A stretch of 64,000 nucleotides of DNA from Dactylonectria macrodidyma (taxonomy: Eukaryota > Ascomycota > Sordariomycetes > Hypocreales > Nectriaceae): contig JAGMUV010000008.1 in NCBI GenBank assembly GCA_020744425.1, positions 124,001-188,000 of the forward strand, in the 5' to 3' direction. Positions 49,101 to 64,000 of the stretch are shown piece after piece; within the stretch, counting starts at the first letter, position 1, and the number at the start of each line of letters is the position of its first letter. The position numbers were made by a program, and so were the translations under genes. The notes below the pieces were generated by a model. That model saw nothing but the letters and a program-made list of their open reading frames with translations. It had not been told where the DNA came from and searched no databases.

Positions 49101-52100
49101 GGTGTGCTAGCACTGCCGCCCCTCTGACCGGTTACTATTTATAAGTAAAGGGCATGCGCTAGCTAATATACCTTTATACTTCAGTTAAGTGAACAAATAC
49201 CTATAGCTACTTATACATAGGGCTCTAGTGACTTCTCAGTACTAGAGCTCTTAAGCTAGAGCTTGAGCTATCTTATATTATTACTATTAGTAAATATAAG
49301 TGCTGATGATCCTCCTCATTATTATAGCGTTCTATAATAACCCTTAATACCTCTTTAGAATTACTTCTATTTTAACGCTAATTAAGCAGTATGCAATTGC
49401 AGTCTAATCCCCCTAGCTTCAGCTCTTATCTTCCTGAAGCTATCTTAGTTTAATAACACTAACCAATCTAATATATCCTAAAAGCCAGTCCTAACACTAA
49501 ATTCTAAAATCTCAGCCCTATATACGAACTCGCACTTATATACATCTTCATAATCCAATCTCCAGATCGACTGATGCCTCGGCCTATTTCTCTTACTTAT
49601 AATATAATGCTATAGCCTAAAGCCACTGTATTAAACGTCTTACGGCGTTCTTTAGCTGCTATTTCGCATGCCGCCCCAGGTTTTTCCCTAATAATACGCA
49701 TAAATCGGATGCGCTAAGTCTAGCTAGGTCAGGCGCTGACAATCTCTAGATTGACTGATGCCTCGGCCCATTTCTCTTGCTTATGATATAATGCTATAGC
49801 CTAGAGCCACTGTTCAAACGTCTTACGGCGTTCCTTGGTTACCATTTCGCATGCCTCCTAAGGTTCTTCCTTAATAAAACGCGCTAATCGCACGCTCTAA
49901 GCCTAGTAGGGTTAGGCACTAGCCCCTCCGTTCTTTTTCTTTTTTTAGGTCTTAAGCTAGCTAAGTTCGTCCTATAGCATAATAGAACCCTCCTGGAGAT
50001 ATAGGGAAGGTCGACTTAGAGAGGAGTGAATTCATATTGCTATTATCCGCACAGCCCTCGGACTCTATAGCATATCTTAAGGAACGATCGTGCGGTATTC
50101 CTATTGACGCTTGGTTTGGGACGAACGTTAGGGGCGCGTATTTGCTCTTTAAACGGGTGCTGCATAGGACTAACTGACTCGAGAAAGGGGATATAACTAG
50201 CTTGACCCGCCAGGTCCATAAGCTTAAGATACAACTCTTATAATATGCAGATTATAATTATACTCTGATCCAGAAGTACATTACTCTCGAAGCTCAGTAG
50301 TACATTAAAAGCATTAAAGAAGCTAAGACAGTAAGGGGCTTGATATTACTAGGCCTTAAACCCTTAACTAAGCACTTAGTGCAATGCAATAGGAGGTACT
50401 GATACACATAATAATAAATAGGAGAACAGGATAATAGAAAAGATATATAATAAGTTTATTAATACTGCTATGCTTTAGGGTGCCAGATTTAAAGGTATTG
50501 GAAGATCTAGAATGAGTTAGACGTCAGTTAGTACGCTCTAGGCATTTCCTTGCAGTCTGAGTAAGCCTTATTAGGCGATTGGTTTCATATTAATATAATG
50601 ATAAGAGGCCGTCTCTGCTCTCATTATTGAATGTTAGCTTTACTCTAGTAGGAATTATGTCTCTATGAGTAGCACTACCTTTTCTCTATTTATAAAGCCA
50701 AGCTCCTCACGCTACGGACTATATTACTATCGTCTATTTGCTATTGATTATATTCGTAGGAGTTATTACTTATAATAGATAGGTTTTAGGTCCTAGCGTT
50801 ACTTACGTTATTTCAGCCCTTCTTTCTTAGCCTAACCTTATTATATAAGCATCTCTTGTGAAATGCTCAGTCGCTTAGACGCCGGATCTAAGACGGCTTC
50901 TGTTTCTGTCAGTTATCTCGTTCATCTCGGGCAGACGAGTCGGGTACAGGGGACCGTTCGCTTCATAGCTTAATAAAGATTCCTATCTGCATCTTAAGCT
51001 TACTTAATCAGCTCTATTAAGTGAATTAATGGATTTAAGTATATAAATATAATATCATCTTATAATTCATAAGAGTTAGAAATATAGGTAGTAGTACCAC
51101 ACTCTAACACTATAGGCCCAATTATAATTAATATACTTATATTAATTAATAACTTTCTATCTAACTATTATCCTTACTAGCATTATCTCTTTATATATTA
51201 AGTCTTAATAGAACCTGCATTTTTTAGTATAATATAGGATAAGTTAGCTATTAATAGTTTCTAATAAATTGGGTTGGCCTATTTAATAGAAATAACGTTA
51301 AGACATGACTAATATGAAATCTTCTTCTTTTAAGCATTATTACTAATAGCTGAGGATAGGCTCCTCAGCTGAGGCTACTATCTGCGCATCGCTAATAGCA
51401 TAATCGTCTGCCTGGAAGTATGCCTTTATATAGATATTCATATTCTTCCTACACTTAGTAGCACTCTTTAGCATATTCTATTCGCTAGTCAATTCGCTAG
51501 TCAACCTTCTGATCCGTATCCTCTGCATACTTAAAGTATGGCTTATTCTTAAGACGGTATTCTATTATACTATCTATCTCTTGCGTAATGCCTACCTCTA
51601 AAGGGTCGCGACTCATCCTATAACTGCGTCTTATGAAGATTGCTAGAAGCTGTTCTAGCGCTGCTATAGAAACATCCCAGATCCGGACTAGTACTTACAG
51701 AAATGGTTCTGAAATGCGCTACTTGCGGAGATTAAGCGTAAAAACATCAAGGACTTCTTCTAATGGGCGTTTTTAAATACTAAAGATTCTAACCCAGCCT
51801 ATGACGAGGAGCTAGAGGAGTACGCTAGAGAGATGGAGAAGCTGTTAAGGAGGAAGCTAGAACCCGGGTATGGTAACGCTCAGTGCCTTAGATTAACGCT
51901 TAATAAGGTTAAGATATTATACTGCAGTTTGACTTAATATCTAGTGAGTTTCTAGAGTAAGTTATATATAGGCTTATCCCTTAGTAATAAGAGTCAGGTT
52001 CCTAACTTCATACTATAGTATATGTTTATTATTAATACTATAGCGTCTGCCTATATGCATTATCACTCCTTCGACTTTTACTGTATATCATTTCTTACTA

Positions 52101-55100
52101 TTTTTCCTTTACGTCCTCTCACTCTCCTATCCGCGTATCGCTCCCCTGCGAAAACCCTTACGTACTAGTACTGGCCGCATATGTCTATAACGAAACTCCC
52201 CATTCTGTTTATCTACAGCATTAGCATTGGATTCTACTTATATATCAATTTCTTAGGCGATCTTAGCGTTCGGACAGGTCGACTACGTGAAATGGGACGA
52301 GCTCGTCGCGAGACTACCAAAGTTAGTATCTTCGCATACACTTTACCAAGAGATCCATGCACTGCCGCTCTTAAATACCTCGAAGCTATCATCGGAGCTT
52401 GATTACCGCCGTGCGTACGTGGTGCTTGCCTTCCTAGTGCACGCCTACGTATGGGGCGGCTCAGAGGATGGGAAGCCAATCGAAACAATCCCGCCACAAC
52501 TCGCGGAGCCGTTTCTCACTGTCTGTGAAAGCGTCGGCATGCAGCCGGTGCTGAGCTATGCTGGACTTTGTTTGTGGAACTGGAAGAGGAACAATGACGG
52601 CGGTACGAGCAAAGAGAGTTTCTTCGAGCTAAGCCAGCTTAAATCGCTGACGTCGTTCTTGGGCATTCGCGGCGAGGACGCCTTCTACCATGTTCCAGTT
52701 TTGATTAAGGCCGAGGGTGGCCCTTTAGTGCCATTACTATTGGATGCGGTCGCTGCAGCTGAAAGGGGCGACACAACATTTGTAACAAATGCACTGCGCA
52801 GCAGCGCGGAAACACTGACACGAATGGGTCAGCACCTGCCGAAGTTATTCTCCACACTTGATGTGGGTATGTTCTACCACGAATTACGGCCGTTTCTTGG
52901 AGGTGGAAAGGGCATGGAAGAGAAAGGACTGCCTCGTGGAATGGTGTTCAAAAGAAGCGACGGATCAGAGCAAGTTGTCAAGTGCATTGGTGGCAGTGCG
53001 GCGCAGAGCAGTATATTCCAGTTTTTGGACCACGTGCTCGGTGTCGAGCATAAGCCTTCTGGAGACAGGTCGGAGACAATATTTCAGGTATGAAGCACCA
53101 ATGAAATCACAGGGGACTTTGTGCGACTGACGTGGGTTAGGAAATGAGGCAATATATGCCGCGCAAGCCCCGGGAATTCCTTGAAATAGTCTCCAAGCTG
53201 CCCTCGATTCGCTCCTTCGTGCAGAAGAAGCTGTCAGATGAGGTGCTGGGTCGGTCATATGACGATTGCACGAAACAACTCCGGCTGTGGCGTGGCAAGC
53301 ACATCGCCATCGTGTCGAAATATATCGTCCGACCTGCTAGGTTGGCAGAGGATACCATTCAAAATGGGCAGGCTGAAGTAGATAGTTTCGAGGCCGCAAA
53401 GGGGGAACAACTCCAGGGAACTGGAGGTTCTGCACTTATTCCGTTTCTGAGGCAATCGAGGGACGAAACTGTCGGTGTTCAATCTCAGGAGAGTGCTATT
53501 AAATAGAAGGAGCGGAGTTTTTTATCATCGGCTACATTGATGAACCATAGCGGGTCGCTCATCATCTTCGGAGACTGCATCGTCAATACTCTGAGAATTG
53601 TCTGAAAACATTGACTTTTCCTGAGCGTGTATGACCTCAAGCAACCCTCGACACCTCGAATTGAGCCTCAATATCGTCTTCTTGCGTCGCTGTTGGACGG
53701 CATTCTCGTATTTGGGCCCGGCCAACTCAACGCCAGCGAGCTGTATGTCCAGCCGAAGCACCGCCTGAGGATCCGGCAGCATCGAAACCCGCTGCAGGAT
53801 CTTGATGTCGGGGTGGTTGCCACTCGCTCAAAACATCTGGAAGATTCGCGACGACTCTTCCTTGTAGTCCTCGTTGATCTGCTCCAATATATGGGAGTAG
53901 AGATGCTCCAGATCGACCGGCAGGCTGCACAGCCGGCAGTACAGAGAGGACATGTCGGTCCCGTCGCGGACATCGCTAATGAGCGACTTGACGACGAGAT
54001 AGACCCAGAGGAACATGCCCGCCGCCCGCTGCGTGATTTCCCTGGCCAGCGACTGCGCTTTCTGCGCCTCGTACTGGAAAAGTCGTCTGGTGCTCCGATG
54101 GGCCGTGAACCTGTCGTGGACGAAGAGTCGGATATCGTCCACCGTCAGGTCCCGGACCCTGAGACCCGGCGAATCCTCGAATATAGATGCGAAGACTGGC
54201 CAGGGCCGGCTGGAAACGCAGAACTTCGTGTACTCCCAGACATCTGCCAGTTCTTCGATATACTCGGCGACGTCCTCGGCATTTCCTGCGTACTCGTCCA
54301 GTCCATCAATAAAGACGCAGAATCTCAAGTGCGGCCCGGCAAGCTGGATGAGGTTCCTGAAAGCGGCCTGCAGTTGGCCGAGTGAGGACCAGTCCTTTGG
54401 CGGAATCCCCAGGTCGTTGGCCGCGAGATGGGACTGCCTCTCCCACCCTTCGGGGAACACGCCGGGGATGAGCTCCGGCTGGCCCTTCAGCATCTCGTAC
54501 AGCAGCGTCCGGAAGAGACCGATCTGGGACCTTTGTAGGAGGAGGGTATCGACCGACATGCCAACGGAGCGAAAATCCCTCGTCTCCAACGACAGCACGA
54601 TCCCAGCCGGCGGGCCGAAGTGGAGCACGATATCGGCGTCGATCCGATAGCCCAGGTGCGCCTTGTCGAGAACGACTTCCGCTGCCATATAGCTAGTGCC
54701 GTTGACCAGCTTCAGACCTTGGTGGGTGTTATGGTTTACGACAACGGGCGTGCCGGGAACGAACATGAAGATAGCAGGCACCGGGATGGCGCTATCATCA
54801 TTGTACCTTCGACGAGGGTTGCAAGGGTGTGAGCGCCAACAACGAATCGTTCTTGCTTGGCTGCGTGGCGATCTCCCTGCATGGTTTGAGAGGCTCTGGG
54901 TGTCTGGGGTTAGCTGCTTATCGACATGGGCAAGATCGACGGTCGGAGGCCGTTCGGTAAGGAGATGTTGGCCAAGGAAGTCTCAAGCCAAGGTGATGTC
55001 CCTGCATCGGCTTCCCCGAAGTCTGCCTCGCCTGCGCGTGACGTATGAGCTTAGACTTCATGCATGCCTTTGCATGCAGGAGGAAGCAATGAGGCATTCG

Positions 55101-58100
55101 AAGGGAGTTTATGCCAGCGAGATGGTCTTAGTTCCCGAGTTGGTTATCCTCATTCCGGCCCAACATCCCTTCCCCTGCGTTCTCCCTCGTTCCACGGCGC
55201 CATGAGTCCTCGTGGTGCCTACTGTTAGTGGCTAGGATAAATAGCATAAATAAGCTGGGTTCTCTGGCGAGGGTCTTGCGAATCATTAATGAGTGGTCTG
55301 CCTAGACTATCTATATAAGTATATTGACCGGCTCCTAAATGAAAGCCAGATATCCATAAAGCTCCCTAATACCCTCTACATTTATGCATACTGTGAGAGC
55401 TGGTGTTTACCCCTTCACTCCTTTCGTTACTATATTTTTTAATATGCTATTTCCCTTTAGATTGCTTTATGATCTCTTCGAGAGACTTAAGAGAAACTAT
55501 AGGAGGTCATCGAGTATCTATAGGATCTAGGAACGTAATACGCTTACTATCCTTACCTAGTTTAACGAACACGATGCAATCATTCTACGACGAGGCCTAG
55601 AAGCTGTTATATTCTTATTATATCTCTTTCCTGAATGCAGACCAGACAGGGTCTTCAGCTTATAAGAATGATAGCTAGAAGGGATCATATAATGCGCATA
55701 GTGTCTTAGATCATCCTGAATGAAGGATCTTTAGAGATAGAAAACCAGTAGTAGTTTAGACTTTGCATCTTCTGTTAAGCGTATGATGGCTATAATAGAC
55801 TGCGAATCCAGAGCTGGCTGAGAGGTAACCCTAGAAGAACTTGACGATATCCTCGATCAGATTATAGTCTTATTATTGTTCTCGTCCGCTAGCCTATAGG
55901 AAAGAGTTATAATAAAGCATAGTCAATCAATCCGTGCAGGTAACTTGCTTTTAAAAGTATTCTAAATCCTATAGAGCTCTAAGACTAAATAGATAATTCG
56001 CATTATATTAAAGAATTACAGCCCGGCCCGCGTTCTAGAGACGCTAGTAATGAGTAGATTTCATTTTCTCCTGCCTGACCTCCTTCGCTTTTAAAATTCA
56101 ATCCTAGCTGCTATAGGACTCCTAAGCAGCCCGACTATCCAGCATATGCCCATCCAGCCAGCCGTAGATACTTACGATAAGCTAAAGGAAATCGCTAGTA
56201 TGGAGCTAGAGCCGTAAGCTGGGATAATGATTGCACGTACGACCTATAAAAAAGCAAGGAGCATCAGGCATTACTACTAATTAGCTAGGCCAAGACGGAT
56301 GAGCGTAGAGAGGAAGTACGATGGAGAATACTATCAAATCCATATCGACCTAAGCAAATCCGGAGCCAACATTAAGATTTTCTCTAAGAGCGGGAGAGAC
56401 TCAACCAGCGACCGCATAGGAATTCATCGGGCACTGCGGGACAGCCTTGGGCTTTACACAGCAGGCTGCAAAATCAAGAAGCGGTGCATCTTGGAGGGCG
56501 AGCTGCTGGTATGGAACGATGACGACGGGAGAATCGAGCCTTTCCACAAAATCCGCAGACATGTGAAACGATCGGGGCGGTTTCTTGGAGCAGCTCGAGA
56601 TTCGCCCGTCGAATCGAGTGAGCATCTCATGATCGTGTTCTACGATATTCTATTACCATCCATAACCCCTCTTTCAGCATACCCCCTCTTTCGGCAAGCA
56701 AAATAAAAAAAGCTTCACCAAAACTCACCAACTTCACTTATACCAGAATTGACCAAAGTAAATAGCTACTTAGAGGACAATGCCTCTATCGATTATAGAA
56801 ATGATTGGAGTTAATGACTTTAGCTCTCTTAGGCTGTGCGGGGTACGCGATCTATGCATGCTGTGCTATGGAAATAGTGTTGGTTTAACCATCAAACTCC
56901 TCACCGCTCTTTCCCGTGTTTTTTGACCTTTGTCTGCGACAACGACAAGAAAATGCCTAGGTCGAGACCTCGATGGAAATATACAGAGGAAAATATGGCA
57001 GAGGCTATCTTGGATGTTACTGATAATGGCGTTTCACCTCCTCAAGCCGCTCAGAGACGTGGAGTGCCTCGAAGCACTCTAGTCGACAGACTTAACGGCC
57101 GCGGGGCCGTTAAAGAACAGATCCACCCTCATCGACGCTTGTCCAAGAACCAAGAGGATAGATTGGCTGCCTGGATACTCCGGCAGGAGTCCTTGGGCTA
57201 CGCTCCGTCCCACAGTCAGATTCGCGCCTGTGTCATGGGCCTGCTGAGACAGCAGGGCGAACATCCCGACTTAGGACGCAACTGGGTGATCAAGTTTATC
57301 AGTCGCCGCGCAGATCTAAAGACCAAGATGGGTAGACGTCAAGAAGCCAAGAGGTTCGACTCTTTCACACCCAAAGCGGTTCATTGGTACTTTGATATCA
57401 GGGAGGGCCAGTACGGCTGGATCAAGCCCGAAAACACCGTCAACGTTGATGAAGGAGGCATTATGACTGGTTTCGGCAAGCATATACCTATATTCCTTGC
57501 CAGTGTTTGAAATTCGACCGACTAATTCTCTTTATTTAGGCCTGGATAGCCTGGTTGTTGGAAGCGCGGACCCGAAGCGGAAGGCATTTCTCAAAGGACC
57601 ACAAACTCGGAATTGGACTTCATTTATCGAAGCCATCACTGCTGACGGCCGCGCTTTGATTCCAGGCATAATCTTCAAGGGGAAAGAACTGCAGAAACAG
57701 TGGTTTCTTGACGAATTCAAGGAGATAGCAGACTGGTATTACATAACTTCGCCTAACGGATGGACTGACGACCACATTGGCGTTGAATGGCTTGAAAGAG
57801 TTTATCTACCCCAGACAATGCCAGCCGACGACTCTGACGCGAGACTGATCATTTTAGATGGTCATGGGAGCCACGCAACGGTATGTTCTTCGTTTACCTC
57901 GGTTCAAGCTCACTACTGAGTGACGGAAGGATGAATGGATGGCCACGTGCTTTTTGAACAACGTTTATTGCTGCTATCTGCCAGCACACTGCTCTCATGG
58001 ACTCCAACCACTTGACAATGGAGTATTCAATGCCTCCAAGGCCGCATATCGACGAGAGTTGGAAAAGTTCGCTTCATTGACTGATTCCACTCCAATGGAC

Positions 58101-61100
58101 AAGGTCAACTTCATCAGGGTCTACGCCAAGGCGCGTCAAGTTGGAATAACTAAGAAGAACATACTCTCCGGCTGGAGGGTTACTGGGAACTGGCCGATCT
58201 CACATACCAAGGCACTAAGGCATCCAGAAATCCAACAAGATAGGCCAAAGGGCAACCCAAGAGCAACCCCCGAACCCAGGCCGTATTTTGACTCGGACGA
58301 TACACCACAAACGAGCCGTCAAATTCGTGATCTCGGGCTGAACAAAACACTAAAAACGCGGAGACGGTACAACGTGATAGCCAAGGGCTTTGAGGCTTAA
58401 TAGCAGACGGTAGCGGCGCATACTGTGAGGATTGCTAGCCTAGAGGAAGAATTGGCTCGCTTGCAAAGAGGGAAGAAGAGGAAGGCGGTGCCGAATCCTA
58501 ACAAACGTTTTATGACTCTTGGGGAGACCCTATCCGGTGGAGAAGCTATAATAGAAGAGGAGACCCAAAATATGGCTGTTGGACTGGAATCGGTCTGTTC
58601 AAGCGAGCAGGAGTCAGAATCGGAGGCTGGCTCGGTCATCGAAGTCAGAGAGGAAACCATACCCCGCCAACTCACCACGCGATCAGGGCGGCTTGTCAAA
58701 AAGCCCAGGGTACAATAGATGAACCTATTCGTTATTTATGAACGAAGATTTTGACGCATTTCTATCAATTTGGTCCAGTTCTATGTACGTAAAGTTGGTG
58801 ATTTTTGGTGGTGGCTTTTTTATTTTGCTTGCCGAAAGAGGGGTTGTGCCGAAAGAGGGGTTGTGGATGGTACTGGACGACATTGTCTGCGGCTTAGACA
58901 CTCATGATGAACGGCGGCGACTGCTTCAAGCTCTGGTCCGCCGCATTCCGGGCCGGACTGACATCAGGTCCTGCGAAGTAATTGAATTCTCGTCTTTCGA
59001 TGCAGCGGAATGGCTCAGTAAGACATTCGCTCGAGCCATCACATAGCGGTGGGAAGGATTTGTGCTCAAAGGTTGTGATGACCCTTACTTCTCATTTAAT
59101 GGAAACAGGCCATTCATTAAGCTCAAGAAAGATTACATCCCAGGCCTTAGTAATACTACAGACTTCGTTATTATTAGGGGACGCCGCAACGCAGGAGATA
59201 AGCATGAGCTTAGTATTAGTAGCCTATAGTGGACGTCATTCTATGTCAGGTGTATTGAAAATAAGGACGAGGTCTGCCGCTTTAATGTCAAGCTGAGATT
59301 TCATATAATCGATACGATCGACAGACATAGCATCTTGAAAGAAAACATCACGTACCTTAACCGCTATGGATACTTCATACGAGCACCATTCGCCAAGTCT
59401 ATTCCTGAGTTCGATGTCCTACTGGAGCCCACACGGAGGCTGTAGCCAGTGGAGCTATTCAAGTACCTGTTTATAGTAGAAGTGGTCAGTGCTGGCTTCG
59501 ACAAGCCCGCGAATATTAGCTACTTTGCTCTGCGATTTCCACGAGTGTTGAAAGTTCATGAGGATCGCTCGTTCATAGATACAATCAGCTTTGAGGAGCT
59601 GCAGGAGATGGCCCAGAGGTGCCTAGAGATACCGGATGATGGAGAATAGGAAGAGGAAAGTTGGCTTCAGAGACTGCGAGGCTACGAGCACCTGGTTGAC
59701 AGATCGAGAACTAGCTCACCTAGTGACGACGCAGTTTCTATAGCAGATATTTGTGTAAGCAGGCAAAGCAACCGATAATAAGAGAAGTTAGTAGAAGCTG
59801 TTGAGTCCCAGTGCCTTAATAATATTTCCCTTAGGGCATCAAAGCGGAAGATATCTCCAGAGATTGCCTTATATAGTAACTTAACCATTAAGCGAGTAAA
59901 GCAGGAGTAAACGAAAGAACGCACTCAAAATGGGCACCTCTGGCGACATTAACGTCATATAGAGGTAGATCCTTCATGCTTGCCGGCGAGAATTTAGAGA
60001 TTGATTTGGGATATGGGGCAGATTTTGAGATATGAAAATGACTTTGGGATTTAAGAGAAGATGTAGGACATGGGACAGGTTTGGGATGTGGGACGAGATT
60101 TGGGGTTGTCTGCGCGTAGTTTTAGGCACGTACTGATAAATTGGGATGTCGTGACGGGTAGAATAAACATAGACCGCTCCTCATTTTTCCCGTCTTCCAT
60201 AACGCCAATAGAGGCAGTTGGTCACCGTGTAAACAAGGGAGGACATAGCGCTTCCTGGTGGACGGAGGAGTGTCAAAGAGCCCTCGAGGAGTTCCTGGAC
60301 TTTCCCATCTCTTCCGTCGAGACCGAGCTCATGAATGGCCTACATACGCTGCATATCTACTTCAGGTGCGTGGCTCAGGACGGTGCAGCGCACCTCTAGG
60401 ATCATCAACGCCTACAAGCGTGTAGGGTCTTCCAACGACTTTGATCCACGATTCCAGAACGGTTGCGGATGAATGAACGGTTAGGCTGGGAAGGGGCGGG
60501 GAGAACATTGAAAGCTGTGAAAGAATCTTCGAAACGGGTGGTTGTAGCGTTGCGCTTCGATGTCATTGGATCTGCCATTCTGGGGAAGGAACTATCCATG
60601 AAACCCACGGCTTTGCCTTTGTTTTCTGTATTCCAACGACGAGAGGGATTGGTTATGTAGGCGTAGTTGTCTCAGCGTTCACACCTTTTGCTGCATCTGA
60701 AGGTCAGATGATAATTCGCATTTGAATCGTTGATGTTGCTCAGACCAAATATTCGCCCTTCCTTGATTTTGTCAAACGATATTCCGCCCCAGCCGAGGAG
60801 GCGTCCCGACCCACTTGGACACCATTGTTGTGTATATAACTGGGACCTTCGTCCTCTTGACTTGAGCAGTGATTAAGGCCGATTTGACTCTCTACAACCC
60901 TCACATGCATGACATCTTCCCAATTACATGTGACAGATTTCCCCCATCGGTTTCAACTCCGCACCAATCAATTATTTCCTGCGAAAGTATTTAGGTCATC
61001 TACTTCCGCTCTTATGACGGCGGTAACTTGGTTCAATATTAGTCTCCCATCAGCCTATCTTCGCTCAGTCTCACGAGCTTCGGCCTGCGGTTCTTTCTCC

Positions 61101-64000
61101 CCAATAAACGGTTTTCGCCGGGATCGTGACATGGACTGGCCGATCGCTGCCGAGCAGGATGGACTAGCTATAAGTGGGTCTCCTTTACCGAGTCGTTCGG
61201 TAGGAGCACCTTGTTCCTGCATAAGGCGTAGGGCCGTATCCAGTAACATAATGTGGAGCAGAGCAAAAGGTGGAGCAGAGCGGACGGAAATGGACGAGGA
61301 CTTGGGCAAGAAGTGGACGAAGTCAGTAGGATGACAGCGATGTTGCATTCATACAGGCGTCCGACCAGTTCCGCGGTCTCCGCGAAAGACAAGTATACAT
61401 TGGAAAGGTCGGTAGCTTGCCTACTTCACACTATGTAGCCCAACAAGACCTCCTCTATCCCTCGATTGAGAGCCCAAGAGTCGAGACTCAGAGGGTTGCA
61501 CTTATCCGTGATCGACTTCCCGCATGCGCGTTCCAGATAGCGCCTCGTAGATGGAGGCCGAGGATTCAGAGTTCCTTGGAACAGGACAGAGTCTAACTCA
61601 CCCCGCACTTTTTGGTCCCTAATCGCAATGAGTGTCAAGGATGACGAGGAGCCCTGGCCCGACGAGGGTGTGCGCGGTGGGGGCATGGGACGGCTCCTCG
61701 CTCTATCCCACCCTTAACATGCCTGATTCTTAGGCTGTTCCTTCAATGGCTACTAGCCTGGCTGTCTTGATACCATTTTCATCCTTCTGGTCAAAGGGGT
61801 GATCTGCTGCAACATCTCGCTCGCACATGTCCAAGATTTTCTCGTGCAGGAATTATAGCTCCTGCCGTGCTGGAACACTGTGACTGAAAGTAGCCCTGTA
61901 AGTGGAATACTTACTCGTCGCTATAGCACTCGAGCCGGGATTCCGCCATCTGCGCCGCAGCGGTTTGGCTATCGGTCTGCTGAGCGCTAGACGTTCCAAG
62001 AGTGATAAACACGTGGACGCGCGGATAAGCACAACACTAATTTATTGACAGGTGTCCTTTACGGCTGGCCGGTGAGATCGTTGAGCCAACCGCCGGAGAT
62101 GACTTCCTTGATCTGGGTGAGGGAAGATGGGATCCCAAAGCTTCGCACAACCTTCCGGAACGAAAGATGGCAGCTGATTTAATATGTGCGGACACGTCAA
62201 GCATTGATGATGGGACGAGATCCCAGCACCGACTGTACACTACGCATTCTCTACTGGCCCTGGGACGGACGACAGAGCCTCGGCCGCTCCGGGTCACTGT
62301 CACTGTCACAAAGCCCATCCAGCTGCCAAAAAATTGCACAAAGGAGCAATGCTTTTTCTGTTTCTGGGATGAGAAAAAGCGTCACACTGATCGGATTCGT
62401 CCATTCTGCACTCGATAACGAGCGCGGGACCACGTCCACTCTCACCATCTCAGGGGGCTCGATGATCGTCCAATAATTTGTCCCCACCCAAATTGCAAGA
62501 GGGCAGACATTGAATTACATGGAACAGATGCTATGAAGAGCCATCTTACCAGACAGCATGACTATGGAATCTTCAATACATATAAAGGAGGGGCACAAGA
62601 GAGGGCCATGGAAATGAGGAGGGGAACCAGCGAGACTGTACGGTGTGCACCTGCGGCCCTTTTTGGTATGGCTGCCTCTAGACCTGTGGGTACTCTGAGG
62701 TCATGCTATGATGTTAAGGATAGGATAGTGTAGAGCAGTATCTAGTATAATAGAACCAGGAGTTTATAGAGACAAAAGTTTCAGCCAGTTGACTTAAAGG
62801 CATGAGCCGAAGGCTTTCTTCACCTGACTGCGGTATAGAGTAATTAAACCATCCTATTTCTAGGGAAACTCAGCTCGTGTGCTGTTTTTGTGTGAATGTG
62901 TGCGAATGTGCTAAAGATTTAGGGGTAAATGTGCTAAAGATTCAGGAGAGAATGTGCTAAAATGTAAAGCTTGCACGCCCTCTAGCAGCGTTGTCAGCTG
63001 CCGGTGGTGTTTGGCTAGGTACTTGGAGCGCCCCTGAGGACAGGGTTGGTTACCCCTATAACTGTCCCCTACAGCAGGCCTGTACACCGGGGTTCCAAAA
63101 GTCCTGCAACAGCCCCACTTACACCACCACCCTGACCGGAACACATAGAATAAAGATACCAATTCCACAGGCTACAGACTAGCTACGATAAAAGTAACTA
63201 CATTTTTAGATTCCTCAGAGGCGTGGCTTTAATATTTTGTATACCAACCCTTGGCTTTGCGGCAGGCCTCGATCCTCCGCGGCATTGACTCTAGCAGGCC
63301 CCGAATGAAGTCCTGAGGGATAGCTTCCCACGCCGCTTCCAAGCACGCTTTAAATTTTGCGATATCAGCTGCGTTTTTCTTTAATTTGGAAACCCAGGGG
63401 AACATTCTATAGAGATCTCTCTTTAGTCTGGCCCAGACGTGCTCAATAGGGTTTAAATCGGGGCTATGAGGAGGCCAGTCAATAAGAGAGATTCCGTGCT
63501 CAAGCAGGAAGCTCATCGAGACCTTTGATGTGTGGATTCCGGCATTATCTTGCTGGAAATGCCGGGTGCCATTATAATCAGGAAGAAGCCCAGAAGTCAG
63601 AGCTTCAATATAGCTATTAGATGAGTAGCCACCGCGCTTAGAGGCTATGTCTCGGGTCATAATAACCAGCTTGCTTCGGCTCTCCTTGCAAATTGCACCC
63701 CACACCATTATCGTTACATCTCCCTTGCCATGAGCTGTTTTATTGATGAATTTTGGGTCATAGATCTCATGAGTGAACCTCCAGACCCAGGTGCCCGGAT
63801 TAGCGCTGCCATTTTGAGCAGAGCACTCATCAGCGAAGATAACCTAAGGTGTGTAAGTAACGCGTACAGTAGCAGACGAGGGCATCTCAAACACTTAGTC
63901 ATACCTCACCCAATTCTTCTTCTCTTTTCGCCCAGTCGCGCGTAAATTGAAGCCGCTGAGCTGCATCTTCCTTTCGTAAAAAGATCCTCTTCCTAGCTTG

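Overview
The window looks like a transposon-rich, low-gene-density segment of a filamentous ascomycete (Pezizomycotina) nuclear genome. The support is short 40-90 bp introns with CTAAC/CTGAC-like branch sites, fungal gene families (bZIP, LaeA-like methyltransferase, fungal IDO, NACHT NTPase, GH16 glucanase, OLE1-type desaturase, Clr5-like) and fungal transposon types (Helitron, copia, pogo/Fot1-like, Tc1-like). Its dominant feature is decay that looks like repeat-induced point mutation (RIP). Coding frames stay open over long distances without indels, while Gln, Trp and Arg codons become stops, His becomes Tyr and Gly/Glu become Ser/Lys. All of these are C-to-T or G-to-A changes.

Layout. 1-1080: a LINE-like tail and a copia fragment. 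1085-6905: Helitron A on the minus strand, its Rep-helicase in one frame broken only by stops. 6906-9245: an island with a bZIP gene, a Clr5-like ORF and a LaeA-like methyltransferase truncated at the edge of the next element. 9247-15309: Helitron B on the plus strand. Both Helitrons have a TTCG-type palindrome at each end and a 3' hairpin, which suggests the Helitron2/Helentron type. 15325-15666: a foldback MITE-like element. 17460-31400: an AT-rich block with a RIP-killed GH16 glucanase, a membrane-protein ORF and a third, more decayed Helitron C of another family (about 21.5-28.2 kb).

31632-37186: a complete, apparently young copia retrotransposon with LTRs that read as identical and a 5-bp target duplication. 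38.7-39.5 kb: another copia Gag fragment. 40.25-41.95 kb: a CAX-type Ca2+/H+ exchanger pseudogene. 43.36-45.12 kb: a full-length beta-tubulin pseudogene with its introns. 45.9-52.26 kb: a second AT-rich block with RIP relics of an AMP-binding ligase, an OLE1-type desaturase and an alpha/beta-hydrolase. The block ends abruptly at an undamaged indoleamine 2,3-dioxygenase gene lacking its first exon(s). 53.5-54.8 kb: a chimera of a Helitron-type helicase C-terminus and a NACHT-type NTPase. 55.4-59.9 kb: an ATP-dependent DNA ligase-like gene split by a pogo-like transposon (56656-58870) with a clean TA duplication. 62.0-62.7 kb: a DUF3435/FluG-type zinc-finger C-terminus. 63.2-64.0 kb: a Tc1-like transposase running off the window.

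The genes do not form an obvious pathway. The region reads as a graveyard of duplicated host genes and transposons, plus a few sequences that escaped RIP or arrived later (IDO, copia, pogo, Tc1, bZIP). Family calls come from motifs read by eye. No database search or composition calculation was run.
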